From assembly GCF_039544165.1 (NCBI RefSeq), contig NZ_BAABLD010000017.1, positions 496,001 to 560,000 on the forward strand: a DNA stretch of 64,000 nt, read 5' to 3'. Position numbers and translations under genes: made by a program. Shown in pieces: positions 45,803 to 54,572 of this stretch; the first letter of the stretch is position 1; every line of letters starts with the position of its first letter. The notes below the pieces were generated by a model. That model had not been told where the DNA came from, ran no database searches, and was given only the letters and a program-made list of their open reading frames with translations. This stretch comes from Viridibacterium curvum (GTDB lineage Bacteria > Pseudomonadota > Gammaproteobacteria > Burkholderiales > Rhodocyclaceae).

Positions 45803-47482
45803 TCAGAAGCGCCGCACCTCGATGTTGTACTTCTGCAGCGCGTACCCCATCTGGCGCGGGGTGATGTTGAGCAGGCGGGCCGCCTTGGCCTGCACCCAGC
45901 CACACTGCTCCATGGCCCAGATGAGACGTTCGCGCTCGCCGTGCGGCTTGTCCGAGCCGAACTGCCGTGCTGGCGCGGCGACGGTGACGTCTGCATCCAC
46001 CTCATGCGTATCTTCCATCGGCGGTGCCGCGCTGGCCGGCGGTGGGGCCACCGGCTCGGCAGACGGCAGATTGAGCACTGGCGACACGGCATCATCCTTC
46101 TTCATGAAGTGCAGCACCTGCGTCAGACAGCGATTGACCGAGCAGGGGAAGTCGTCATGACCGATGGTGTCCTGGTGTGCCATGGTGGCGGTGCGCTCGA
46201 TACAGTTCTCCAGTTCGCGCACGTTGCCTGGCCAGTAGCACTGCAACATCACCTGTTCCCCGCCCGCATCCAGCACCATCTGCCGACCGTTCTCACGGTT
46301 GAAGCGCTCAAGAAAATGGCGCGCCAATGCGGGAATGTCGTCACGACGCTCGCGCAGCGCGGGCAGGAAGATGCTGACCACGTTGATGCGGAAGTACAGG
46401 TCGGCACGGAAGGTGCCCGCCGCCACCATCTTCTCCAGATTGCGGTTGGTCGCACAAACGAGACGTACGTCGACCTTTATCGACTTGCTACCCCCGACGC
46501 GTTCGAACTCGCGCTCCTGCAGCACACGCAACAGCTTGGTCTGGAAGGACGGGGAGATGTCGCCGATCTCATCAAGGAACAGCGTGCCGCCATCCGCCAG
46601 TTCGAAGCGGCCCTTGCGATCACCACTGGCCCCGGTGAAAGCGCCTTTCTCGTGGCCGAACAGTTCCGACTCCAGCAAGGACTCTGATAGCGCTGCGCAG
46701 TTGAGTTTGATGAAAGGCCCCGCCTTGCGCGTCGACAGTTCGTGGATGGCGCGCGCAATGACTTCCTTGCCCGTGCCGCTCTCGCCACGCAACAGCACGG
46801 TGGAGCGCGATGGCGCAACCTGGTGCACCTCTGCGAACACCTCCTGCATGCGCCGCGAGCTGCCCACCACGTTGTCCAGCTTGAAGCGTGTGCGGGTCTC
46901 GCGCCGCACACGCTTGGACTGGGTGAGCAGGCGCTCGTGTTCGTCGCTGACGACACGGCGCAGCGCGACCGATTGGCCAACGAGGTTGGCCACCATCGAC
47001 AGCAGGCGCACGTCGTTGCCAAAACCACCATTGAGACCTGCGGCACGATCAATCGACAGCACGCCAAGCGTTTCGCTGCCGCCACGGATGGGAACACCCA
47101 CGAAGCCGATGGTCTCGCCACGCGCCTCATCTACCGATCCCGTGCGGTTCAGGAACAGGGGCTCGTTGGAAATGTCCGGAATCACCATCGGCGTCCCGGA
47201 CGAGAACACGCGCCCGATGATGCCCTCACCAGCCTGGTAGCGCCCGCCCATCCACTCGGCCGCAGAGAGCCCCACCGCAGCCTGCAGGGTCAGTGTTTCG
47301 CCATCCTCTTCCACCAGCACGATCATGCCGCGCCGGAAGTCGAGATGATGCGCAAGAACATTGAGCGCCTCGCGCAGGGTTTTCGACAGATCGAGAGACG
47401 AGCTCAGGATCTTGCTGATCTCGTAGACCGTAACCAGCTCTACATTCGCACGTGCGTTCAAATCGATTCCACTCGCCAGCAT
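45803..47482 (-). CDS. nifA: nif-specific transcriptional activator NifA
   Basis: 559 residues. The GAF domain spans about 25-165. The sigma-54 AAA+ domain spans about 200-440, with the P-loop GESGTGKE and the sigma-54 contact loop GAFTGA. The helix-turn-helix is at the end (QAKAARLLNITPRQMGYAL). The O2-sensing motif C-X11-C-X19-C-X4-C is exact, starting at the cysteine of LQCYWPGN and ending FPCSVNRC. This class is directly oxygen-sensitive and NifL-independent. ATG 47482 follows GGAGGG. A Pro/Ala linker of about 55 residues separates AAA+ and HTH. Confidence 0.97.
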   Translation of the reverse strand: MLASGIDLNARANVELVTVYEISKILSSSLDLSKTLREALNVLAHHLDFRRGMIVLVEEDGETLTLQAAVGLSAAEWMGGRYQAGEGIIGRVFSSGTPMVIPDISNEPLFLNRTGSVDEARGETIGFVGVPIRGGSETLGVLSIDRAAGLNGGFGNDVRLLSMVANLVGQSVALRRVVSDEHERLLTQSKRVRRETRTRFKLDNVVGSSRRMQEVFAEVHQVAPSRSTVLLRGESGTGKEVIARAIHELSTRKAGPFIKLNCAALSESLLESELFGHEKGAFTGASGDRKGRFELADGGTLFLDEIGDISPSFQTKLLRVLQEREFERVGGSKSIKVDVRLVCATNRNLEKMVAAGTFRADLYFRINVVSIFLPALRERRDDIPALARHFLERFNRENGRQMVLDAGGEQVMLQCYWPGNVRELENCIERTATMAHQDTIGHDDFPCSVNRCLTQVLHFMKKDDAVSPVLNLPSAEPVAPPPASAAPPMEDTHEVDADVTVAAPARQFGSDKPHGERERLIWAMEQCGWVQAKAARLLNITPRQMGYALQKYNIEVRRF

Positions 47483-47590
47483 GACGCGACCCTCCGCGTA
47501 ACGATAAGCGAACCCTTGAACTGCCCTGTTCTTCTTGGTGTCCGGACGCCGGGTACCGCATGAGGCCAACCCTTTCCTCAGGGGTTCCTT

Positions 47591-47606
47591 AGCAAACAAC
47601 GTACCG
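47591..47606 (-). promoter_or_regulatory. sigma-54-like promoter of nifA
   Basis: CGGTACGTTGTTTGCT on the minus strand has a perfect -12 box and the -24 pattern nGGYRY. The predicted start near 47579 gives a leader of about 97 bases. No exact TGT-N10-ACA site was found upstream, so the activator (NifA or NtrC) is uncertain. Confidence 0.65.
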
Positions 47607-47867
47607 AATGGGCATGCCAGCCGGCGGAACGCGGAAGATGGCGTGAAATCAGGCGTTTAAAAGGTGGCGCCAGAGTGTGTCTGAGGCGCTGGCGTCTGCT
47701 GGCAAAGCGACAGGCAGGCATGTTCGCCCCAACTGGCGTCATACCCGTCAAAACAGGGCATAGCGTCAGACAATTGCGCCAAGATCCAACCATCAATCGC
47801 GACAAAACAAACAATGCAACAAGGTACGCGCAGCACCGGCAGCGCGGAACGCCGCGCATATCGGCTT

Positions 47868-47883
47868 CGGCACGCAGTTTGCT
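47868..47883 (+). promoter_or_regulatory. sigma-54 promoter of the RseC-like gene
   Basis: CGGCACGCAGTTTGCT differs from TGGCAC-N5-TTGCT only at the first base. The predicted start near 47895 leaves a 22-base leader. With the nifA promoter it explains much of the 434-base divergent gap. Confidence 0.75.
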
Positions 47884-47916
47884 GCGATCCCGACATCCTT
47901 TCCGGGAGATCAGAGA

Positions 47917-48324
47917 ATGAGCACCACTCAGGGTCGCATCGTCGGCATCGTCGGCAACAGCGTCGAACTCGCAATTGCCGAACAGTCCGGCTGCGGCAGC
48001 TGCCGCAGCAAATCGTCGTGCGGCGTCGGCACAACGCGCGCCGTGGTCGTCGACGACCTCACGCTCAGCCAGCTGCGCCAGGGAGACAAAGTGGAGATCA
48101 GCATGCCCACCGCCATGACACTCGGCCTTGCGGCGGCGCTGTACATTCCGCCGGCGCTGGGCTTCCTGCTCGGAACCGTCATCGCGACCGCGTGGGGTGC
48201 CGGCGACAGCCTGTCCCTGCTTGCCGGCCTCGCCGGCCTCGTCACAGGCTTCTTCGCCGCACGCCGGCTGACCACGCTCCTCGGCACGAGCCCCCAGCCC
48301 GAAATCCGCCCGCAGCGAGACTGA
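47917..48324 (+). CDS. RseC/MucC-like membrane protein
   Basis: 135 residues. The N-terminal cysteine cluster CGSCRSKSSCG (after QSG) and two transmembrane helices (LGLAAALYIPPALGFLLGTVIA and LLAGLAGLVTGFFAA) match RseC, known from sigma-E control and from the SoxR-reducing/Rnf systems. In diazotrophs Rnf-type complexes feed electrons to nitrogenase, so an Rnf-linked role is attractive; no rnf gene is in the window. GGGAGATCAGAGA precedes the ATG, and the sigma-54 promoter supports nif linkage. Confidence 0.88.
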   Translation: MSTTQGRIVGIVGNSVELAIAEQSGCGSCRSKSSCGVGTTRAVVVDDLTLSQLRQGDKVEISMPTAMTLGLAAALYIPPALGFLLGTVIATAWGAGDSLSLLAGLAGLVTGFFAARRLTTLLGTSPQPEIRPQRD

Positions 48325-48472
48325 GTCGCCGATCCGACTGGCTCAAGGCGTTACTCACGCCCCGGACGGCTCCCAACTCGAGAGGACACGGCATCAGAGC
48401 CAAGCCGAGGTCACCGTGCAAAACTTCCAGCATCCACGGATCGATTGGCTTGGCGTCGTTTTCACCCGCCGA

Positions 48473-49633
48473 CTAAGAATCGGGCGGCACGTCCGCAAGG
48501 TATAGCGCAGGCTCCCCTTCAAAGTCGCTGGTATAGAGCACGCGCCGCTCGTCCGGCGTAAACGAAGGATGTGGGTGAGTCACCTGGTGATTGCCACGGA
48601 TCTCGCGCCAGCTGGTGCGATGCGCAGCAATGCGCGTGACACGCTGTCGTTCCGGCTGGAACAGATAAAGCCAAGGATCAGGCTCGAACTGGAATGCGGC
48701 CTTGTCCGCGATGTCGTCCAGATGACCTGCGCCGTCGCCCACCAGCAAGCTGCCATCGTGATTGCTCATGATGTGCGAGCACGGGGGCATGGCCATCAAG
48801 CGACGATTCTCAAGCGTGACGGGGTCGGCCTCGCAGATCCAGCGCTGCTGCTCACCATGGCGATAGCTCACGTACATCATGCGCGAACCATCCGGCACCC
48901 AGAACTCGTGCATGCAGCTCTCACCTGCGTCCTGTTTCTTGACGCACCTCAGCTTGCTGCCATCCGAATTCACGAGCCACATGCGCGCATCGACAAGATC
49001 GTGCGGCCCTTCGTGGCAAAAGGCCATGGTTTCGTCGTCAAAAGGCCGATACATGGGATGTCCCATCCAGCGCCGCTGGTCGAGCACCACGCGTGCTGCG
49101 CCAGTCTGCATATCGACAGACAACAACTGACAGCGGGGATTGCGCGCGAGCTGGCGATGAAACTGTTCCCAGCCCTTGCCTGCCGCGATATCTTCCCGCG
49201 CCAGCAGCATGGCCGCCAGATGCGTGCCCGCGCTGTTGGGCACCCAGGTGCCTGCGCCTTTCCAGCCCTCGGGAACAAGGAAAACGGGGTCCTCTTGCAA
49301 GGTCGCGAGATCGACCCGATAGAGCACGCTATTGCCCTTCACATAGCAAACCGCTTGCTCGTCAGGTGTAATGAAGGCGCCGAAGGCGTTGTCACCTGCG
49401 CCTTCAGTCAGCTGAGTGGCCTGCGCGGTGACGAGGTCAAGCAACCAGCAGTTCCAGTGGCCGTCGAAGCCGCCACCGAACAACAGGTAGCGGCCATCGG
49501 ACGTAAAGCACTTCTGGTAGAAGTAGGTGCGGTGGCACACCACCTCCGGCGGCGTCAGGCGGGTAATGCGCACACCGGTATCTGGGTCACGGAATTCGTG
49601 AGACCGCAGTGTGCGCGTGGAGCCTTTTGCCAT
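48473..49633 (-). CDS. ogl: oligogalacturonate lyase (PL22)
   Basis: 386 residues, a seven-bladed beta-propeller. It cleaves unsaturated and saturated digalacturonates in the cytosol. Histidines likely to bind Mn are in MGHPMYRPFDD, CMHEFWVPDG and NHQVTHPHPSF; the N-terminus ITRLTPPEVVCHRTYFYQKCF is typical. No signal peptide. ATG 49633 is favoured by the family start though no good RBS is seen; translation may be coupled to the binding-protein gene 22 bases upstream. Distal gene of the xyl/pectin operon. Confidence 0.93.
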   Translation of the reverse strand: MAKGSTRTLRSHEFRDPDTGVRITRLTPPEVVCHRTYFYQKCFTSDGRYLLFGGGFDGHWNCWLLDLVTAQATQLTEGAGDNAFGAFITPDEQAVCYVKGNSVLYRVDLATLQEDPVFLVPEGWKGAGTWVPNSAGTHLAAMLLAREDIAAGKGWEQFHRQLARNPRCQLLSVDMQTGAARVVLDQRRWMGHPMYRPFDDETMAFCHEGPHDLVDARMWLVNSDGSKLRCVKKQDAGESCMHEFWVPDGSRMMYVSYRHGEQQRWICEADPVTLENRRLMAMPPCSHIMSNHDGSLLVGDGAGHLDDIADKAAFQFEPDPWLYLFQPERQRVTRIAAHRTSWREIRGNHQVTHPHPSFTPDERRVLYTSDFEGEPALYLADVPPDS

Positions 49634-49655
49634 ATTGCGCGACCGGAGGCGGGGC

Positions 49656-51557
49656 TCAGCGGCGGAAGTAGTATTGCTGCGGCAGCGAACCCGCCGGCGT
49701 TGCGTAGGGCCAGGCCCAGGGCATGCTGTCAAAGACGTTGACCAGTCGCTTGCTGACGATGCCCGGCACCTTGGGGGTGGCGACGGTACCGATCACTTCG
49801 AACTCGTCTGCGGCCAGCTGCAAAATCTGCTTGAGCAATTCATCTGCCTCGGCCGGGGACTTCGCAACCTTCCACTGGTCGTTCAGCTGCAAACGACGCT
49901 TCATGCTCGGCGAGGGTTCCTCACCCTGCTTGCCGCCGCTCTCAGCCCACTTGAACCACTGCAGACTCTGCCGCGACTCCATCGACCAGACCATCACACC
50001 GGTCTTGTCGAACTGCGGGTCGAGACCGCCACCAACAACAAAAATCGCCATATCGTAGTCGTTCGTATTGGAACGATCATAGAACAACGAGCGTTCAACG
50101 CCCTGGATAACCAGATCGACACCAACCCGCGCCCATTGCTTGCGCAACAGCTCGAGCACATCGACATAGCTGGTGCTGGCGACCTGCACGATGGCGCCGA
50201 TGCTCACCCGGCCACCTTGCGGATACAACCGGATCCCGTCGGCGTCACGCTTGGAGAGACCGAGCTTATCGAGCAAGGCGTTTGCTGCAGCAACGTCAAG
50301 CTTGGTGTGCTGCGTCGCAAGCTGGGCGTTGTAGAAGCGGTTGCCTTTCTTGGGGCCGATCTGCCAGGGGTATGACTGTCCGAGGAATACGGTTTCGTTG
50401 ATCTCTTTGCGATCTGTTGCGAGGGACAAGGCAACGCGGAAGTCCTTGTTGCGAACCATCGCGCGAAGCTTTTCATTCTTGGTGCTCTGGTTGAGGAACA
50501 AACCCGCTGCGTTGGAACTGGCGTCCTCCATCTGCAAGACCTTGTAGCCGCCCTTGGCTGCGTTTTCGTTGAGCACAGGCAGATTCTGGATCACACCGAT
50601 GTGGCGGAACTGCAGATCCAACTGACCGTTGATAGCTGCAAGCACGATGGTCTCAACTTCAGAAATGACTTGCAGCCGCAGCTCATCAATGTAGGGAAGC
50701 TGGTTGCCCTTGGTATCGGTCTGCCAGAAATAGGGGTTGCGTTTGAGTACCACCCGGCTCGCAGAACCGCCGTAGGGCTCGACAATCACCCAAGGATCCA
50801 GGGTCGGACGCGCAGTGTTCCCCCAACGCGTCGGCACTTCGATGTCGCCACACTTCTGACGCATCAAGGCCCCCCAATCACGCTGGTTGTTGGCTTTCAG
50901 GAGTTCGTCAATTTTGGGGTTGTACTTGGGGTGGAACTGGCTGCAATAGTGCTTGGCATAGAAAACCGGCTGCTGCCCTGTCGGATGTGCGAGGTTCTCG
51001 AGAAATGGAACGAACGGCCCGGCAAAGCGGAAGCGCACCGTGTAATCGTCAATCTTCTCGACCTGCATGGGCTTATCGTTAACGCGGAACTGCGACGGTG
51101 GTGCCGTAATGAATTCCTTGTTGACCATCAGATCCTGCGTGTAGAACAGGATGTCATCGGCTGTAAACGGCGTGCCATCTGACCAGCGCATGCCTTTGCG
51201 CAGGTAGAACGTGTATTCCGACGAGTCCGCGTTCGTAGTCCAGCGCTCGGCAATGTTGGGCACGATCTTGGTCATTTCCACATTCCAACGCACCAGGCCC
51301 TGATTGCCCACCACGCGCAAGATTGCGTTGTGATCACCGTTGCCGCGCAAGGCATTGCGCAGCGTGCCGCCATACTGACCCACGCTGTGCAGTGGTGTGA
51401 TGACTTCAGGCTTTTCGGGCAAGCGCTTCACCAGAGGCGGTAGCTTGCCTTCTTTCACTTGTGCCGCCAGAGCGGGCGCCTCACCGGCGCTGGCCGCGCT
51501 CACCAGCCCAATTGCGAACAGCGTGCCGACGCAGCGCACACTCAATCTCCTGATCAT
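49656..51557 (-). CDS. ABC transporter substrate-binding protein, family 5
   Basis: 633 residues with a signal peptide (SVRCVGTLFAIGLVSAASA-G). The family 5 (oligopeptide/oligosaccharide) fold is seen in QYGGTLRNALRG, YTFYLRKGMRWSDGTPFTADDI and a C-terminal lobe with YYFRR. Given ogl, GH43 and xylAB around it, import of oligogalacturonides or xylan/pectin fragments is inferred. The partner permease and ATPase genes are not in the window. AGGAGACATTGTC precedes ATG 51557. Confidence 0.92.
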   Translation of the reverse strand: MIRRLSVRCVGTLFAIGLVSAASAGEAPALAAQVKEGKLPPLVKRLPEKPEVITPLHSVGQYGGTLRNALRGNGDHNAILRVVGNQGLVRWNVEMTKIVPNIAERWTTNADSSEYTFYLRKGMRWSDGTPFTADDILFYTQDLMVNKEFITAPPSQFRVNDKPMQVEKIDDYTVRFRFAGPFVPFLENLAHPTGQQPVFYAKHYCSQFHPKYNPKIDELLKANNQRDWGALMRQKCGDIEVPTRWGNTARPTLDPWVIVEPYGGSASRVVLKRNPYFWQTDTKGNQLPYIDELRLQVISEVETIVLAAINGQLDLQFRHIGVIQNLPVLNENAAKGGYKVLQMEDASSNAAGLFLNQSTKNEKLRAMVRNKDFRVALSLATDRKEINETVFLGQSYPWQIGPKKGNRFYNAQLATQHTKLDVAAANALLDKLGLSKRDADGIRLYPQGGRVSIGAIVQVASTSYVDVLELLRKQWARVGVDLVIQGVERSLFYDRSNTNDYDMAIFVVGGGLDPQFDKTGVMVWSMESRQSLQWFKWAESGGKQGEEPSPSMKRRLQLNDQWKVAKSPAEADELLKQILQLAADEFEVIGTVATPKVPGIVSKRLVNVFDSMPWAWPYATPAGSLPQQYYFRR

Positions 51558-51594
51558 GACAATGTCTCCTGTTTTGGCTGTACTGCGAGCGCGC

Positions 51595-53226
51595 TCAATC
51601 GCGCAGCGCTTCAAATCTGAAATTGCGGAACCGTACTTCGCCGCTCCCTGCGGCATAGAAACCAGGGCGCAGGCTGAGAAAATCGAATGCGACGTTGTGG
51701 TGGTAACCCGAGACCTCCATCTGGGTGCCGAACTTGTGCCAGGTCTGGCCGTCGCTGCTTGTATGGATTGTTACGACGTGATCGCGCAAGCTCACTCGCA
51801 TGAAAACGCGACGACCGATGAGATGCGCCGGGCGCGCCAATACGCGCTCGGTGCCGTAGCGGTGCATCACCAGGTTGTTTGCGTTAAGCCCCAGACCCAC
51901 GTAGAGCCGCCTGCTGTAGAACAGCAGCACCCCACCCTGTGCGCCCTCATCGATATCGAGTTCAACCTCGAACCGATAGGCGCGGTCCCCGGTCACACAG
52001 GTAAGCGGTGAGCAGTCGGCCGGGCTGCTGCCGCGTCCTTCGATAACCAGCGCCCCGTTGTCGTAACGATGTCGCGCGGCGCCAGGCTGTGGATCGTAGA
52101 AGCCCCATTGCACACCCATTCGATCCGTCGAGAAGTCATCCGACAAAGCCTGACCATGCGGAACGGCGCGACCGACAACAGGCATGGGCAGCGGTTGGGC
52201 CACGTCACCGCCAACGGCGCGGAACCAGCCATCGGAGGTCCACTCGATGGGCTCCAGCAGGGTCTGCCTGCCAAGGTTGTAGTAGCCCTTCTCGTAGGCG
52301 TGGTAGACCATGTACCAGGCCCCGGTAGGTCCTTCTACCAGCGTGGCATGTCCGCGCGACCACCAGGCTTCACTGGACGACCGCGTACGCAGGATGGGGT
52401 TGTGCGGTGCATTCTCCCAAGGGCCATGAATCGAGCGCGAGCGTGCGCAGATAACCATATGCCCCGTCGCCGGCCCGGCTGTACCGCCCTCGGCCAGCAC
52501 CATGTAGAAGTACTCGCCGTGACGCGTGATCTTCGGGCCTTCTTGCGCAAAGGCTTCAACATCCCACTCCTCGGGGTAGGCCCAACCATCATAGACATGC
52601 TCCATTTCGCCGACGATGGACAGACCGTCATCGGACAGTTGAACGCGCCCCCCACCAGACAGGAACAGGTAACGCTTGCCATCCTCACCCACCGCATGCC
52701 CGGGATCAATGCGCGGATTGCCAAGGTCAACCGGATCGCTCCAGGGGCCACGAATGTCATCGGCCCAGATCACATGAATGCTGCCGCGCCCGCCAAGTCC
52801 TTCTCCCTTGAGCCGTGTGGGGATGTAGAGGTAGTAGCGGCCTTCATGTTTGATCAGCTCGGGGGCCCAGACCGAACCGATGGGCTGCTTCAGTGCAGCA
52901 GTGACCGGCTGCCAGTTGACCAGATCGCGTGAATGCCAGATCACCAGACCGGGATACGCATCGAACGACGAGAAGGTCATGTAGTAGTCATCACCATCCT
53001 TGAGGATCGAAGGATCCGGATGGTCGCCCGGCATGATCGGGTTGAGGTACCGGCCATCACCCAGGTCGGCCTTGCGCTGCCCCTCGATGCCGCGTGCCCA
53101 AGGCACACACTCCACCCCAGGCAGGGCAGGTGTGACCGCGGCTTGCATGGCAGGCGAGTGACGTCGCGCGAGGAACCAGCCAGCCAGCAGGCCGGCCAAC
53201 AGCACGAAGATGAGGAGCAGAGGCAT
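51595..53226 (-). CDS. GH43 family glycosidase
   Basis: 543 residues. An N-terminal membrane anchor or signal (LLLIFVLLAGLLAGWFLA) is followed by the GH43 five-bladed propeller. The catalytic base is in GDHPDPSILKDGDDYY, and SVWAPELIKHEGRYYLY and DPGHAVGEDGKRYLF are typical. A C-terminal beta-sandwich (from about residue 345) resembles the beta-xylosidase C-terminal domain. Likely beta-xylosidase or arabinosidase acting on pectin side chains or xylan at the envelope. Between xylA and the binding-protein gene. Confidence 0.9.
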   Translation of the reverse strand: MPLLLIFVLLAGLLAGWFLARRHSPAMQAAVTPALPGVECVPWARGIEGQRKADLGDGRYLNPIMPGDHPDPSILKDGDDYYMTFSSFDAYPGLVIWHSRDLVNWQPVTAALKQPIGSVWAPELIKHEGRYYLYIPTRLKGEGLGGRGSIHVIWADDIRGPWSDPVDLGNPRIDPGHAVGEDGKRYLFLSGGGRVQLSDDGLSIVGEMEHVYDGWAYPEEWDVEAFAQEGPKITRHGEYFYMVLAEGGTAGPATGHMVICARSRSIHGPWENAPHNPILRTRSSSEAWWSRGHATLVEGPTGAWYMVYHAYEKGYYNLGRQTLLEPIEWTSDGWFRAVGGDVAQPLPMPVVGRAVPHGQALSDDFSTDRMGVQWGFYDPQPGAARHRYDNGALVIEGRGSSPADCSPLTCVTGDRAYRFEVELDIDEGAQGGVLLFYSRRLYVGLGLNANNLVMHRYGTERVLARPAHLIGRRVFMRVSLRDHVVTIHTSSDGQTWHKFGTQMEVSGYHHNVAFDFLSLRPGFYAAGSGEVRFRNFRFEALRD

Positions 53227-53255
53227 GTCGATTTCGAGGTGAGGTGGCAAGGAGA

Positions 53256-54572
53256 TCAACAATAACGGTTGGCAAGGTTTTCGAGGAATTCCTGGCGCCC
53301 CGACACCGGTGCCACATCCCGATTCTGCGTCAGCACGCGCGCAGAGAGATCTTCCAGCTTCAGCGTACCGCCCAGAATGCCCATCCCGAGTTCGCTACCC
53401 CAGCCTGCATAACGCGTATCCAGCTCCGCCTTCATCGCGCCGTCCTGAATCATGCGTTCGGCAATCAGCAGGGCACGCGCGCTGACATCCATACCGCCAA
53501 TATGTGCGTGGAACAGGTCGGCCGCATCGATGGACTGGCGACGCACCTTGGCGTCGAAGTTGAGCCCCCCCGTCGTGAAGCCCCCACCCTGCAGGATGTG
53601 ATACATAGCGATGGCCGTGTCAGCGATGTTGTTGGGGAACTGGTCGGTGTCCCAGCCCAGCAGCGGATCTCCACGATTCATGTCGATGCTGCCGAAAATG
53701 CCCAGTGCCTGCGCCATGGCGATCTCGTGCTCGAAGCTGTGACCGGACAAGGTCGCGTGATTCGCTTCGATATTGACCTTCACTTCGCTTTCCAGGCCGT
53801 AGCGCATGAGGAAGCCATAAACCGTCGCCACATCGAAGTCGTACTGGTGACGCGAAGGCTCGCGCGGTTTCGGTTCAATGAGGATGGTTCCCTTGAAGCC
53901 GATACGATGCTTGTAGTCCACCACCATGTTGAGGAAGCGACCGAGTTGATCCATCTCGCGGCCCACATCGGTATTGAGGAGCGTCTCGTACCCTTCACGC
54001 CCACCCCACAGCACGTAGTTTTCGCCGCCAAGAGCCAGCGTAGCGTCCATCGCGGCCTTCACCTGGGTAGCGGCCATCGCGAAAATTTCGGGGTCTGGAT
54101 TGCTTGCTGCACCCGACATGAAGCGGCGGTGGCTGAACAGATTGGCGGTGCCCCACAGGAGTTTCACGCCGGTGCGCGCCTGCTGCGCAGCCAATTCGTC
54201 AGTCATGGCCTGGAACAAAGCCAGTGATTCGCGAGGCGTTGCGCCCTCGGGTGCCACGTCGCGGTCATGGAAGCAGTAGTAAGGCACGCCGAGGCGGCTG
54301 AAGAAATCGAAAGCCTCACGCGCCTTGTGCTTTGCCATCGCGAGCGGGTCGCCCCCCTGGAACCATGGGCGCTCGAAAGTCGCACCGCCGAAGGGGTCGT
54401 TACCGGGCCAGACAAAGTTGTGCCAATAGCAGACAGCGAACCGCAGGTGGTCTTCCATGCGACGCCCCAGCACGACACGATCTTTGTCATACCACCGGAA
54501 CGCCAAGGGGTTCTTGGACTCGGGCCCCTCGAAGCGGACGGGAGGGATTTCAGCAAAATACGAACTCATCAT
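53256..54572 (-). CDS. xylA: xylose isomerase
   Basis: 438 residues, converts D-xylose to D-xylulose in the cytosol. Motifs are YWHNFVWPGNDPFG, YVLWGGREGYETL, ILIEPKPREPSRHQYDFD, NHATLSGHSFEHE (metal and catalytic residues) and SIDMNRGDPLLGWDTDQFPN. ATG 54572 overlaps the xylB stop (ATGA). A second ATG follows directly. It is the second gene of a xylBA-type operon transcribed away from the pectate lyase/XylR genes. Confidence 0.97.
   Translation of the reverse strand: MMSSYFAEIPPVRFEGPESKNPLAFRWYDKDRVVLGRRMEDHLRFAVCYWHNFVWPGNDPFGGATFERPWFQGGDPLAMAKHKAREAFDFFSRLGVPYYCFHDRDVAPEGATPRESLALFQAMTDELAAQQARTGVKLLWGTANLFSHRRFMSGAASNPDPEIFAMAATQVKAAMDATLALGGENYVLWGGREGYETLLNTDVGREMDQLGRFLNMVVDYKHRIGFKGTILIEPKPREPSRHQYDFDVATVYGFLMRYGLESEVKVNIEANHATLSGHSFEHEIAMAQALGIFGSIDMNRGDPLLGWDTDQFPNNIADTAIAMYHILQGGGFTTGGLNFDAKVRRQSIDAADLFHAHIGGMDVSARALLIAERMIQDGAMKAELDTRYAGWGSELGMGILGGTLKLEDLSARVLTQNRDVAPVSGRQEFLENLANRYC

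Noticed and set aside
53244..54227. Plus-strand frame opposite xylA
   Set aside because: xylA motifs are unambiguous on the minus strand.
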